Below, in pieces: positions 1 to 14,324 of a DNA stretch of 64,000 nucleotides. The stretch lies in the NCBI GenBank assembly GCA_030674185.1, contig JAPXFY010000022.1, forward strand, positions 51,088,675 to 51,152,674, in the 5' to 3' direction. The position numbers were made by a program, and so were the translations under genes. The notes beneath the pieces were generated by a model, which did no database searches, had not been told where the DNA came from, and worked only from the letters and a program-made list of their open reading frames with translations. Each line of letters opens with the position of its first letter. The first letter of the stretch is position 1. The stretch comes from Monoplex corrugatus. Lineage: Eukaryota; Mollusca; Gastropoda; Littorinimorpha; Ranellidae.

Positions 1-754
1 ATGTTCAAGATCAGACAGAACAATGGGTTTTCCCTGGCAAAAACTCTGTAGCAAAATCCACTTTCATACGTAACAAAAAACATGCATACAGAGTAAAAAC
101 AAAACAAAACAAAAAAAGACACAATCTCCAAGGTGAGAACAGCCCTAATTTCACATGGTAAATCTGTTGTGACGAAAGAAAAATACAATGATGACACATA
201 CAAAATTCATAGAATTCTCTTTTCGCCAAATTTTTCAATACATATATATCCATTTATGGTCATGTCTTTTATGGAATCATTGATTCACTATTAATATTAT
301 ACATATTCACTTGTAAGTTAATGCAATAATTCTGTCATATGCATATTGTATAGTCTTGTTGAGTTTTCATGACAAATAAACAAATCCGAATCTCTTCAAA
401 ACATGTCTTTCTACAGACAGTAGGCGGATAGTCTTCAGACTGTGTGTGAATCTAGGTGGGGGTGAGGATACAAACACCAACTTTGCCACCAGAGGTTATC
501 GTGGTCATTGACCTCAGGTAAGTCTGAGTACAATCCCCTAAGACCGACTGCAATCCTGCAAACTCTGAAATATATGTGTTGTCTTGGCTATCACAATTTG
601 ATAAAAGGCCAAGGAACAACATAATGTTTGTTTTGGTTTTGGTCTTGCTATAGTATATTTGGGTTTGGTCTGGTCTGGAATTTTTCTTTTTTGTCTGTTC
701 ATCAGTTTCTGTGTTTGTTTCTTTGTTTTCTTTTGTACGTGTATGTGACAGTGT

Positions 755-758
755 GTGA

Positions 759-833
<75 letters not shown>

Positions 834-845
834 CATCGTCGTTCT
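755..845 (+). repeat. (GTT)n microsatellite
   Basis: About 25 GTT units in a T-rich stretch that also has (GTTT)n at 953-1010. Confidence 0.9.
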
Positions 846-1654
846 TCGTTGTTGTTTTTGTCATTGTTGGCTTTTAGATTTTGGTTTTGTTTGGTTTTGA
901 TTTGCTGTACTTTCTTCACTTTGTGTTGTAATGGTTAAGTTTGTGTGGTCTTTTGTTTGTTTGTTTGTTTGTTTCATTGTTTGTTTGTTTGTTTGTCTGC
1001 CTGTTTGTTCATTCATTTGCTTTTTTGTTCTGTTTGAGTAATTGATTATTACATTTGAGAGACTCTAAATGACCCCCAACAAAATGTGAGGTTGGTTATT
1101 TTAAATCACCACTGCTTTTTTCTTTTTCCTTTTTTTTTTTTTTTTTTTTTCAACTTCCTTTTTACATGATATAAAGGCAAGATTGTTTATGGGCCTTTAC
1201 AGGTTCATTTGTTATTGATTTATTCCACAGAGAGAAACACAGAGAGATAGATGTGACAGACAGACAGACAGACAGAAAGAGACCCCAGACAGACAAAGAG
1301 AGACTATGACTTCCTGTGAAGAAAAAAAGAAACCAGACATATGATTCATATGATCGGATGATCAGAGGACAGAAAAGTATGTTTTTGAAGTTGGTAGTTG
1401 GCTGGTAGTTAGTGTGATGACGGTTAAGGGTGTCTTTCGCTGTGTGTTGGCTTCTTTGCTAATGCTGTTTCTTTCTCTTTGCTCTGCTCACTTTCCACTG
1501 TTTTCAATCAAACAGAAATGAGAAAGGGCAAATACAGTCTTTTTAAAGTGCACTTCTTTTTAAGGCTTAGCTTGAAGGAAGTGCTAAGAAAGAAAATATA
1601 TAACTGAACTATCAATTCTTATCTAAACTGTCTAGATCTCTTGCACAATTTAAA

Positions 1655-1656
<2 letters not shown>

Positions 1657-1738
<82 letters not shown>

Positions 1739-1750
1739 ACACACACACAC
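1657..1750 (+). repeat. (CT)n then (CA)n microsatellite
   Basis: About 37 CT units followed by a short ACAC run. Confidence 0.9.
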
Positions 1751-1759
1751 GCATAGATA

Positions 1760-4700
1760 CATATAGTGATATACACACATCTAATGATGTATATTTGTAA
1801 TGATGTATAAACACATATAACAATGTCAAAAGTTCACCTGAGATGGAATTTAACCCCCCACCCCACCCCCTGAACAGTAACCATTTGTTGCCAACAGTGA
1901 CAATATTTGAGGATCTAGAACAGTAAAGCTGTCATTGTCTAATCAATTCAAATCACTCCCCTTTTTGTTAATTTGGCATAATATACCCATTTTATTTAAG
2001 TGTGATAAACCCATCTTGATCAAACTCAAAACTCCAAAACTCACAGAAGCATGACACAAAGACAACATTAATCTTTTCTCACCTGTGGCAAACAACCTAA
2101 TGAAGACCACAAGACAGGAAGCTGAAAGCTTGTGAGAATGACCAACAGCAGACGAATGCTTCAGGCTTGAACGGATTTAGAATTGCATTTTATTGACCCA
2201 AGAAGAGACAAATTCGGCAGGTTTGAATACATTTGGTATTAGAAATAGCAGAGCTGGGAAACAACTATCATGCTCTGACTCACAAAGCTGAGATTACAGT
2301 CATACTTCCTTTTATTCTGTGTAGTCCATCACTGTCAGAGAGTTGACGATAATAGCATCTGATCCCCTTATAGACTCTTTTGATGTTCATAAATCATAAG
2401 TAATAGACTAACAGCTGTTATGTTCAGCTACTTATATTTAGTTCTAATAGTACAAATGCCACTATATTTAGTTCTAATAGTGCAAATATAGCATCTGATA
2501 TCTTTTCAGTTACTCTTTCAAACTTCTTCCAAAAAAAAAGGTACAATGATAAAGGTGGTCTAATAGCCCTAACTCAAACATAGGGGAGAGAGGTGGTAGA
2601 GACCTTGCTTCCCTCTGGTCAACCTTTTCAGGGCAGTCCCACAAATCTCCGGCAGCCCCACTCATCTCTCTCGTTGCTTTACCTTTTCCTCATCCTGAAC
2701 AGAAACCCCCATTTTTTTCAGCTATGACCTAATATGGGCACTGAGAGGCTATTTTGTTATATTACACAGTATTTTGTTTCAGTGATATCATGAATACTTT
2801 TTTTTTTTTAGCTTGTTTTCTATAATAACCTCAACTAGTTGTTTTTCATTTGTTTTTTACTGTAATTGTATTGACTTAACTTTCCTTTTTTTTTAATAAT
2901 TTATATTGTAATTTGTGTGCATTGTTTATATAAGTTTTGTCATTCTACTGAGAGCTGTACAACAGGTCCACTGGGAGAACCTGATGTTATCCTTCCTTGA
3001 GTAATTAAGTGTTTTCAAATCCAGGTTATATACATTTCAACAGGTAGTATGATCACATGAGAAATAATATCAGTTTTACCAAGCATAACATTCAGTGGTT
3101 AAACAAAATGTGCAAAAATGCTGAGAATCATGCCACTCAGAATGAGTCAAAACTTTTTCATCTGCATAGAACCTTCCTTTCACTAATAAACTATAATTCA
3201 ATTCAAAAATTCAAAGATTGTTTCAAACTTACCAACCAAAAAACAAACAGAAATATAAAGTAATCATAAACAACAGCTGAGCACAGTCAACTCCATTAAA
3301 AATAATGTTTGTGCTGTCTTGGTTTACCACTACCAAGGTGTACCAATCCAATGAACATAATTCTGAGCATCATATCCTTTTTTTACAGCAAAGGTTAAGG
3401 ACAATCATTTAGTTTTATCTAAAGTTGTATGAGTGTTAAATGAAAATTGAAAGTGAACATTTTTAAATAAGTAAGTCAAAGGTCAAAGAGTTGAATTAAA
3501 CATCTTGCTTTGTCTCAAATATTCTTTCCATGACAACTTTCAATCTGCCATTAATTCTGCGTATACTGCACAGTACAACAGTAACACTAACAATATCTAA
3601 ATTATTTACAGGTTTTCTCATTTAAGCATCAAAGCGACACCTTTATTTCTTCAACCACTGGTAAATTTTCTTGATTTCTATACTTTCTGATTCTTGAATA
3701 TTTTTCATGCAGTCAACATGTTATCAATTTTTAATTGCTTGTGTCAGAAATACAATTGCATGGTGTCAACTGTTAAAAATTGAAGAAAAATTCTATTCCT
3801 ATAATTCTTTTTAAATGCTCACAAGGCAAAAGTTGGTTTGTTTGCTTGTTTGTTTGTTTCTTTCTTAGTTTGTTTTTATCTGGCAAGTCATTTGCAAAGC
3901 AGTATTTTGGTATGATGAGATTGTGTCTCTTCTTCCATCACAGCTCAGTTATTTACATTATGGCATATGTATTAATAATATCTGTAACTTACATTATTTA
4001 TTACTCTTCATATTTCTTATACTTGGTAAAACATCATCATTAATACATTCTAGATCTGACTATCCCAGTTTTCTTTTTCCTGTCTCTCTCACGGTCTCAG
4101 TAGGCCTAGTATATCTTAAGCATTAATAACACAGAATCGTAGTTAGTATCAATGTCAGTATTTGCTACAATAGTTACTGACCTGACCTGACCTGACCAGA
4201 CCAAAACACAGGTCACAATCGCTGTTTTCCAGGTGCTGGTGCACTGCCCGTCGCAGACAAAACTAAGGTCACCAAGTGAACCTTGCGTCTTGTTTTGCCG
4301 TTTGTATAGATTATAGATCTATAGTCTGGGCTTGGCGACAGCCAAGACTAATTTCGAGACATGATACTTTGTATCATAGACGTAATAATATACTAACTGC
4401 TTTGCGTCATACATGATATAGTGATCATGCACTCATGTAGTGATGCTGATGCTACCTTCTCAACAACAGACGGGTACGGGATAGCGCTAAACTGTAAACC
4501 TTTACTATCATTTATGCCTTTATTACATGGCTTATCATTTATGTGAATTACGAAATACGCCTGTGCTGCCAGTAGGTCTACAGACACTGCTGATAACATT
4601 TACAGCTTCGCTTTATTAATCTGTCGGGCTGGCGTTCCCAATTTAGTCAAGTGTATTGGCCTGATGGGCCTATTTTCAGTGGTTTGCATTTCATTCCATC

Positions 4701-4845
4701 CAGCCTCTAAGCTTACTTATCCGTCTCCTAAGCAAATGACAGAATAACAACACTCGGAGGGTTAGCCCACAAAAACAATTAGACCTACAGAAACCGTGCT
4801 CTAAACTACCGCGTTTACGTAAAATATTCTATGCTTACAACTTAC
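1760..4845. other. Non-coding A/T-rich region
   Basis: No convincing exon. Short frames lack splice context. TATATTTAGTTCTAATAGT is duplicated at 2433 and 2463. If the exon at 4846-4921 is real, this is its first intron. Confidence 0.5.
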
Positions 4846-4921
4846 CGATTTCGTGCAGACCGTGTTTCTTTCGCAACTGTTTGGCCCTTTTTTTATTATC
4901 AGCATTTGGGTCAGGCACCAT
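4846..4921 (-). CDS. Probable first coding exon of an unidentified gene
   Basis: On the minus strand an ATG at 4921 in a purine-rich context opens 25 codons plus one base, then a full GTAAGT donor. The peptide starts MVPDPNADNKKRAKQL and ends RKKHGLHEI. It is basic and soluble, with no signal peptide. The lack of stops, the acceptable start context and the strong donor suggest a real first exon whose gene runs towards lower coordinates. I do not recognise the family, and no following exon could be fixed in 1-4800. Confidence 0.45.
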
Positions 4922-4984
4922 TCCTCAAGGTAAAAAAGGTACTTCAGGGGAAGTAATTCCATCCACCACGTACTAACATCGACG

Positions 4985-5165
4985 GCTTGGGTTTAGGTTC
5001 TTGATCCATCGTCTCTGGTCCCTGCCCTCCCCCATCCCCATTTCAAGATCTTGCCAGCGCGTAGGATTTTGCGCAGGCTCAGAGAGTCTGCCAGATACAT
5101 GCTAGTAGATATGGGTTGGACGTATATGGAATTGTCTAAATGCGATGAATCTCTCTTGAACAAAC
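4985..5165 (+). repeat. SINE tail fragment
   Basis: TTTCAAGATCTTGCCAGCGC, ATATGGAATTGTCTAAATGC and CTCTCTTGAACAAAC match the tail seen at 45.4-45.6 kb. Lies just upstream of the candidate exon at 4921 on the other strand. Confidence 0.5.
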
Positions 5166-5319
5166 GTCAAACTATCTGTAACACTACGCAGACTTTCAGA
5201 TCTAATGGAAACTGATGGTGGGGTATGTGTGTGAGTGTGCGTGCGCACATGTGAAGGTGTGTGTGTGTAACAGTGTAGTGTGTTTGTCTGTGTATGTGTG
5301 TGTTTATGTGTGTGCCTGC

Positions 5320-5340
5320 TAGCACGCGCGCGTGTGTGTG

Positions 5341-5396
<56 letters not shown>
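5320..5396 (+). repeat. (TG)n microsatellite
   Basis: TG run with CG interruptions, ending where LINE 3' end copy 1 begins. Confidence 0.9.
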
Positions 5397-5398
<2 letters not shown>

Positions 5399-5443
5399 AC
5401 TTTAGCAGGTTGCAAGCTAATGTTGAGAGTTCCATGGACAGCA

Positions 5444-5745
5444 AAGAAAACAAACGAGACAGTCTTGATGGAGGCAGACACAAGTAGATCACTCATAAGG
5501 AAGATTAGGAAAAGACAGGCAACATTTATAGGCCATTTTATGAGGAAGGGGATTTGGAGCACCTGGTCACAGCGGGAAAGCTGGAGGGAAAGAGAGCACC
5601 GGGTAGACCCAGGGAGAAAATGCTGGACGGACTTGCAGAGTGGCTGGGGACAGGGAGGGTGGGGGAGATGCTAGGGGCAACGAGAGATAGAGACAGATGG
5701 AAGTCCATGATCGCCAACGCCATGCGGCAGGGCACCTGATGATGA
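5444..5745 (+). mobile_element. LINE 3' end with (TGA)n tail, copy 1
   Basis: The frames combined encode SLIRKIRKRQATFIGHFMRK, then LEHLVTAGKLEGKRAPGRPR, then RDRDRWKSMIANAMRQGT and a stop. The GRPR and 'DR..W..mi..A' motifs are the C-terminal signature of RT proteins of many animal LINEs. The stop codon is part of a TGATGATGATG tail. A frameshift separates the two halves at about 5550. A 5' truncated insertion downstream of a (TG)n tract. Confidence 0.75.
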
Positions 5746-5937
5746 TGATGATGAAGAAGCTAATGGGTCACTCACCTTACTCCCCTCATGTCTTCCTCCT
5801 CCCCCTTCTCAGTTTGTGTGTGCCTTGTGGCCTGGAGGTTTCGTCGTTGTTGGTGATCGCTTTGGTGAATGATGAGAGTGCGCGCCTTGATTTGATTCTT
5901 GAATCAAGATTTGGCGCCTAATAAATGTCATTAGTAG

Positions 5938-6096
5938 TAGTGGTGGTGGTGGTGGTGGTGGTGGTGGTAGTGGTGGTAGTATCATCATCATCATTATTAT
6001 TGTTACTAATATCATTCTCATTAATATGATTATTTTCGTTGTTGTCATCATCATTATCATCGTCGTCGTCGTCGTTGTAGTAGTAGTATCATCATT

Positions 6097-6155
<59 letters not shown>

Positions 6156-6228
6156 CGTCGTCATCATCGTCGTCGTCGTCATCATTATCACCACCACTAC
6201 CACCACCATCATCATCATCATTAGTGTC
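5938..6228 (+). repeat. Trinucleotide repeat cluster
   Basis: (GTG)n, (ATC)n, (GTC)n, (GTT)n and (CAC)n tracts one after another; probably grown from the (TGA)n tail of the LINE 3' end at 5444-5745. Confidence 0.8.
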
Positions 6229-6231
6229 ATG

Positions 6232-6540
6232 GTTCAGTGAATAGTGCCGCGGATTCATGATCTTGAGTTCAGCACCAGCCCGTAACATAAACTTTGGCCT
6301 GTTCACTGCCCATCTTAACCCTTTGACTCCCACACCCTATACACCTACTGCAAAAACTGAACTCTTCGACTTCCCTTCTGAATCAGTTCTGACCCGTCCC
6401 ACCTACATTTCAAGACTTTGCCAGCTCATAGAATTCTGCATAAACTCCAGGAATCTTCCAAATCAATATTGGCAGGTTTGGGTGAAGAACATAATTATGG
6501 AATTCTCTGAGCGCTATGAATCCGATTTGAACAACTTTTT
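6232..6540 (+). repeat. SINE body and tail fragment
   Basis: GGCCTGTTCACTGCCCATCT, TTTCAAGACTTTGCCAGCTC and ATTCTCTGAGCGCTATGAAT follow the order of the 45-kb SINE; the left arm of the palindromic TTAA element interrupts it at 6315. Confidence 0.5.
6315..6360 (+). repeat. Left arm of the palindromic TTAA element
   Basis: TTAACCCTTTGACTCCCACA and CACCTACTGCAAAAACTGAAC; the inverted part is not recognisable. Inserted within a SINE-like sequence. Confidence 0.4.
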
Positions 6541-6558
6541 ATTCAAAATCTCTAGTAA

Positions 6559-7053
<495 letters not shown>

Positions 7054-7799
7054 AGCACGGATTCGTCAGTTTTAAAGGCAAGCAAAATGGAGCATTCTCA
7101 GCTGATTTCAAACTTCTTTTTTTAAGTTTGGAAAAGCGTTTAACTTCGCCATCAGCAACACGACAACCAGATATCATGTGTCAATCAGTGTCAGGGACAC
7201 GTATAACAGCTGTGTCCACTGCCATTGATGGGGCAGAAACATGATAGTACCCTCACCTAAGAATCATGTCCCACCTGTTGTTTCCACAAAAAGGAAATAA
7301 TAATAGGACGTCCGCCTCCATTACACCCATATAGTCCCCAGCCGACATCTCAACACAACACACATACACACACACACACACACATACACACACACACACA
7401 CCGAGGACCGTTCCCCTATTTTGACACCTATGAACCGTGGTGGCTATCATACAACATGTTTTGAATGAATCGTAGTAGATCTACAGTGACCAACGTTTCA
7501 TGTCACAGGACTTTTTCCTCGTCATCTCTGACAGTTCTCTTGTTGAAAGTGTATAAACGCTAGGAATTAGTCAGTCAGGACTCAGACTATAATCTCTGTA
7601 CATTTGAAGGCGTGTATACTATTATTTAATTTATTTATAATTTATTTCCATTCTCCATAGTTTTACTCATTTTTTTCTACCTTTACTTTGTAGTAAAAGT
7701 AATCATTCTCCCCTCCCCATTTTCCTCGTACACAGAAAACCAAATATACGTGATTTTCAAACAAATCACCGTTAATTGAAAATAAGGGATTAGCCAACA

Positions 7800-10700
7800 A
7801 TGAAAATCAATTTTTTACAGTGGAATTGTAGGTCTATTTCCACCAATTCAGCATACCTGGAACATTTCCTCGCCTCAAATCAGTGTGAAGTCTTGATTCT
7901 GCAGTCGCTTAATGTTATACCAACCAAATTCCCAATTTCCAAAATTACTATTATCCACCAGTGTATGCCTATGGGAATCCCGGGAAGAAAGTAGCCACTG
8001 CGATATGCATACTTAAAGAGTTACAATATCACATATTTACTTCCCCAGTTTTAACGTCAACTGAAGACTTACACGTTTGTGCCGCTGCTGTACAATTCAG
8101 TAATTCTTTTATTCTGAACGTTTTGTCAGTCTACCTGCCAACAGGTCCAAATGACCACAACACAGAATGGCTGCGCACGATTCCGGATCTGCTGCACGGT
8201 AAATGGCTAATAGGTGGAGACTTTAATTCCCACTCCCCGTTTTGGGAAAAAGATTGCTGTACTGTGACAAGCAATCGTTTAGTAGAAAATATAGTTGACA
8301 GTTCGCTTTATCTTTTAATTGATGGGAGTGTCACTAGAATTCCTGATATTTCCAAACATCGGGCAACAGCCATCGATCTGTCTTTAATCTCACCAGAATT
8401 AGTACCCTGCTGTACCTGGGACACTCACAGAGATACTTTAGGAAGTGATCACTTACCTATCCTCATAACACTAACTAACGAAAACATCAGGATGAAAGAC
8501 AGCATTCCTGATATTATACCAAAATATAATTATACACGTGCTGATTGGTCCTTGTTTCAGACTGTCCTTTCTAATCGAGATTTCACACATTATGAAAGTG
8601 AAAATGTAGACTTTATGTTTTCTAAATTCCAGGAGTCAGTTCTAGCTGCTGCAGACCTTTCCATCCCGAAACTCAAAACTTTTAAGTCTAATAACCGTTT
8701 GGGTAATGTTTGGTGGACGGAGGCATGTGAGCAAGCAGTTCAAAGAGAAATACAAACACTACATCAAAAGCAGGAAACCTGAAGATCATATGGAAATGAA
8801 AAAAGCTAACACCCAGTGTAATAAAATCATCGCTGAAGCAAAGAAAAATTATTGGGCATCATACTGCACAAAAGAAATTTCAGATTTCAAGGATTTCCAT
8901 AAAGTCTGGACAAAAATGAATCAAATGAAAAATGGAGCCAACTTACCTAGGTGTCCAATAATGATTGATACAAGTCACAAATTTCTTTCCGACATGGACA
9001 AAGCTGAAACTTTTGTGGAACTTTTTGCCCAAAATAGTAAAGTAGATGGTTTGACTCCTACTTGCAAACACTACAGGGAAATGGCAGCTGACAACCCTAT
9101 CTACACTGATCCAATACCTCAGAATGATCTCTGGTTTAATTCTCCAATCACCTTAGAAGAGTTAAAAAACAATATCTTGTCTCTACGCAACAAAAGGAGT
9201 TCGGTAGGTGTCGATGCTGTTTCAACTGAAATGATAAAACATCTTCCAGAAAACTATATTATTTTTTTACACAAAATTTTTCAGAAATGCTGGGTTGGTG
9301 GAACTATACCACAATTATGGCAAACGTCTGTTGTTATACCAGTATTAAAAGCAGGAAAGCCTAAAAACAATAAAAACAGTTACAGACCTATTGCTTTAAC
9401 GTCCCATACGAGCAAACTATTGGAAAAATTGGTGTTAACCAGACTTGTACATTACTGTGATAAAAATAACGTTATTCCAGTAAATCAGGCTGGTTTTAGA
9501 AAAGGGAGATCTACAGTTGATCACCTGGTTAAACTTACCACTCACATCAAGAAACAGTTTGCCCGCAGAAAAAGTCTTTTAGCTACATTTTTTGATGTGA
9601 AAAAAAGCTTACGATCAAGTTTGGCATACGCGTTTATTGTACAAGCTGAAATCTATTGGTTTATCTGGCAATATGTATGATTATGTTAAGTCTTTTTTAG
9701 CCAATAGAACTATTCAGGCAAGAGTGGGAACTAATTATTCTACTTCACGACATCTTGATATGGGAATTCCGCAAGGTTCAGTGATAGCACCACTTTTATT
9801 TAATATCCTTATACAGGATCTTCCTAAAGCACTCTCAAATCGTGTTGTTTTGGCACAGTATGCTGATGATATATGTATTTGGATGAATATTACTTTAAAA
9901 AAGACAACTCCACAGAGAGAACAGAATTACATTAGGAAATTGTATCAATCTGATCTTGATAATCTTGGAAACTATATGTTAGAAAATGGTCTGTCGTTGT
10001 CAGCGGAAAAAACTAACATGATGCTATTTAATTCTGGTGGTACTTTAAGTAACTTGCCTACTTTCAGATTGCTTGGTGAAGTGTTACATTACAAACAGGT
10101 TGTAAAATTTCTGGGAGTCTTTATGACATCGAAATTAAACTGGAATGTCCATTTTGATTATATTTCAACAAAAGCAAGAAAAGCCCTAAATTTTCTAAAG
10201 ATAATAAGCCGATTACCTTGGGGAATGGATACGAACATACCAATTCATCTATCAACAGCACTTGTACGATCTAAATTATCCTATGCGCAAGAAGTGTTCT
10301 TCAGTGCACCAAAATATTTATTAAAGAAGATACAAAGCTTAGACTGCAAAAGTATTAAAATTGCTCTAGGTGTCCCTACTCATGCCTCTAATCTGGAAAC
10401 GTACAAAGTTGCTGGAATTCTGCCTCTGAACAACTATCGTGAGCTAGCGACAGCAAAATTTGCAGTTAGAACTACTTCACAAACGGACAATTTTGTGAGT
10501 AAGGAAATTAAAATCAGGTCTGATGTTGACTTTCCAAAGCGAGCAAAAAGCATTTCATCACAAATGACTGTTGCAACTTACATATCTGACTTGGTCAAAC
10601 AGTCTAACATCAATATGGATGAAATAGCTGAGACACCATCAACAACGCCTATCCCTACATGGGAAATGCAAAAAGCCTCTTTTGATATTGATTATACAGA

Positions 10701-11619
10701 CGCTAAGAAATCTGAAAACGTCAACATTTCGATATCCACAGCAAGAGAACACATCGATGAAAAATACCGTACCCACCTTCACATTTTTACCGATGGATCA
10801 GTCTTAGAAAATAAATGTGCTGGAGCAGCATTTTATGTTCCAAAATTTAAGATAAAAAAATCATTTTTCGTTGGGGCAAACTTATCGATCTTTACAGCGG
10901 AATTAGTCGCTATTAATCAAGCATTGCATTATCTAGTAAATCTTAAACCCATGTCTTTCAAAGTAGTTCTCTTTGTTGACTCAAAATCTGTATTATATGC
11001 CTTACGGTCTTTTAATGCCGACACAAGACCTGATTTAATTACTGAGGCAAATCATCTTATACATCGTTTAAGGGTCAAAGGTACAGATATCAGTTTATGC
11101 TGGGTGCCTTCTCATGTTGGTCTTCACGGCAACGAAGTAGTTGACAGAGCAGCTAAGCAAGGCGCCCAGAATGCTGATAATGCTATAGAATTACATGTTC
11201 ATACCTCCGTAAAAGAATCTTGCAACTTGCTCGAATCAGCCTCATGGACTCGATTTCATGAACATTCAGATGAACAGTTTGTGTCACAACAAATGATAAA
11301 ACTTACCGTTCAAAATGTTTGTAAAAAATTGCAGTATTCTTCCATGTATCATTTGAGATCGATTGTTGCTGTTTGTTTTCGTATTCAGCTAAACGCATTG
11401 AAAACAAAATATTGTAAAAATGTCAAGTGTATTTGCGGCGAACAGTTCACACTATTTCACTGTTTATTCTACTGCAAAATGCTATGTTATTTTTTACCGA
11501 AAATGTTTACTCAAGAAAAGTATTCTGAAAATCATTTCCAGAAAATTACATCAGATCAAACGTTGTTAGTTAGAATTTCAGAATCATTAGTTCACAGTCC
11601 TGTTAATGCATTACTTTAA
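7800..11619 (+). pseudogene. LINE ORF2 (I/Nimb-like): endonuclease, reverse transcriptase, RNase H; three frameshifts
   Basis: Four overlapping reading-frame pieces (7800-7994, 7961-8782, 8706-9680, 9637-11619) make one ORF2-type protein. The APE-type endonuclease shows QWNCRSI, GGDFNSHSPFW, a RATAIDLSLI segment and SDHLPI. The reverse transcriptase shows AGFRKGRSTVDHL, FFDVKK, MGIPQGSVIAPLLF and YADDICIW. RNase H shows FTDGS, FTAELVAINQAL, FVDSKSVLYAL and WVPSHVGLHGNEVVDRAAK. A C-terminal CxC...H...C cluster (CICGEQFTLFHCLFYC) follows. RNase H in a non-LTR element points to the I superfamily. Odd: an extra A in the run near 9600 breaks the RT frame just after FFDVKK, and the endonuclease metal-ligand position normally written LQE reads LQS. 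No ORF1 was found upstream. A dead but young-looking copy. Confidence 0.9.
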
Positions 11620-11899
11620 CTTTATTCGGTTTGTGTTTTAGTGTTACAATTTCCCTTCACGTTGTTGAAGTTAATTGTTAGTGTTAAGTTCTCGTTCCAT
11701 TTTACTGTCCCCCCACCTGCTAATGTCTTTTTCCTCTGTCTTCCCTCTGCCCAAATCCAACCCGTTCAACTATCGTTCTACATTTTATTTTGTTCACTTT
11801 TTTTTTTTTTTTTTTTTGTGTGTGGTAAATGTCCCCTCCCCCCCCCCCCCCCTCTCCTGTCTAATATCACTTATAGTGAAAAGACGTTAAATTAAAGAA

Positions 11900-11902
<3 letters not shown>
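7800..11902 (+). mobile_element. Non-LTR retrotransposon (I superfamily), 3' part complete
   Basis: ORF2 is followed by about 280 bases of pyrimidine-rich 3' UTR with poly(T) and poly(C) tracts, ending in an AAGACGTTAAATTAAAG-type tail directly joined to a (CA)n tract. The 5' limit is not clear; 7450-7799 may be 5' UTR. I could not identify target-site duplications. Confidence 0.75.
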
Positions 11903-12752
<850 letters not shown>

Positions 12753-13062
12753 CACATTTACCACAGACTGATCTAAATCAGGTGCTCCTTTTGAGAACAA
12801 AAAGAAAACGATTTACAGAAACTGTCGTACGCTCGGTCTCACATTTCCGCAGCCACATCTCAGTAACACATACGCGCTGGTAATGAAATAATGTCTCCAC
12901 ACCAGGTAGCATGAAACGAATAGCGATCGACACTGACGCGACTGTAGCTGATGTGGTTTTGTTGTTGTTGTCGTCGTCGTCGTCGTTGTCGTTGTCGTTG
13001 TCGTCGTTCTTCTTCTTCTTCTTGTTACGTTTGTGGTATTGTTGTTGTATATATTTCATTAT

Positions 13063-14035
13063 GTTTGTAGGTTTGTTGTATTCTTGTTGATATATCATTA
13101 TGTTTGTACGTTTGTCATATTGTTCTTGTTGATATCTTGTTATGTTTGTACGTTTGTTGGATTGTTGTTGATATGTTGTTATGTTTGTACGTTTGTCATA
13201 TTGTTCTTGTTGATATCTTGTTATGTTTGTACGTTTGTTGGATTGTTGTTGATATGTTGTTATGTTTGTACGTTTGTCATATTGTTCTTGTTGATATCTT
13301 GTTATGTTTGTACGTTTGTTGGATTTGTTGATATGTTGTTATGTTTGTACGTTTGTCATATTGTTCTTGTTGATATTTTGTTATGTTTGTACGTTTGTTG
13401 GATTGTTGTTGATATGTTATTATGTTTGTACGTTTGTCATATTGTTCTTGTTGATATTTTGTTATGTTTGTACGTTTGTTGGATTGTTGTTGATATATGA
13501 TTATGTTTGTACGTTTGTTGTATTGTTGTTGTTGATATCTTGTTATGTTTGTACGTTTGTTGGATTGTTGTTGATATATGATTATGTTTGTACGTTTGTC
13601 ATATTGTTGTTGTTGATATCTTGTTATGTTTGTACGTTTGTTGGATTGTTGTTGATATGTTATTATGTTTGTACGTTTGTCATATTGTTGTTGTTGATAT
13701 CTTGTTATGTTTGTACGTTTGTTGGATTGTTGTTGATATGTTATTATGTTTGTACGTTTGTCATATTGTTCTTGTTGATATTTTGTTATGTTTGTACGTT
13801 TGTTGGATTGTTGTTGATATGTTATTATGTTTGTACGTTTGTTGTATTGTTGTTGATATGTTATTATGTTTGTACGTTTGTTGGATTGTTGTTGATATGT
13901 TATTATGTTTGTACGTTTGTTGTATTGTTTTGTTGATATATTATCATGTTAGTACGTTTGTTGTACTGTTGTTGATAGATTATTATGTTTGTACGTTTGT
14001 TGTATTATTGTTGTTGATATATTATAATGTTTCTG
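13063..14035 (+). repeat. Minisatellite, 39/42-bp units in an 81-bp higher-order pattern
   Basis: Every unit has TATGTTTGTACGTTTGT. In the left part units alternate between 42 bases (TCATATTGTTCTTGTTGATA) and 39 bases (TGGATTGTTGTTGATATG), giving an 81-base period; the right part is more mixed. About 24 units. The long open frames across it, rich in CYVCTFV, are a by-product of a unit length divisible by three. Confidence 0.85.
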
Positions 14036-14324
14036 TCCATTCCTTTGATCACGGCAGTATGGTTGACATGTGTTTATTGTGTCTGTGTTCATCTTTCGTG
14101 TGCTTTAGCAGAGCACTTACCGCCTTCTTTTGTGTGCTTTAGCAGAGCACTTACCGCCTTCTGTGAGACGACCGATGCATAAGTAGTCATTATCGTTATT
14201 ATTAGATGATATTATCTCTCCTGCCTGTCTCAGCCTGAGGTGGAGTGTTTAGTCAACAACTGATGACGAAGAAATCTTTGAAGATTTGAATATGTGCAAC
14301 ATTACACATAGATCCTTCGGGTGT

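Noticed and set aside
4393..4599. 68-codon minus-strand frame as second exon of the 4.9-kb gene
   Set aside because: No acceptor/donor pair in the required phase and no recognisable protein features.
5809..6333. Frame with Asp/Asn/Thr runs on the minus strand
   Set aside because: Translation of a trinucleotide microsatellite cluster.
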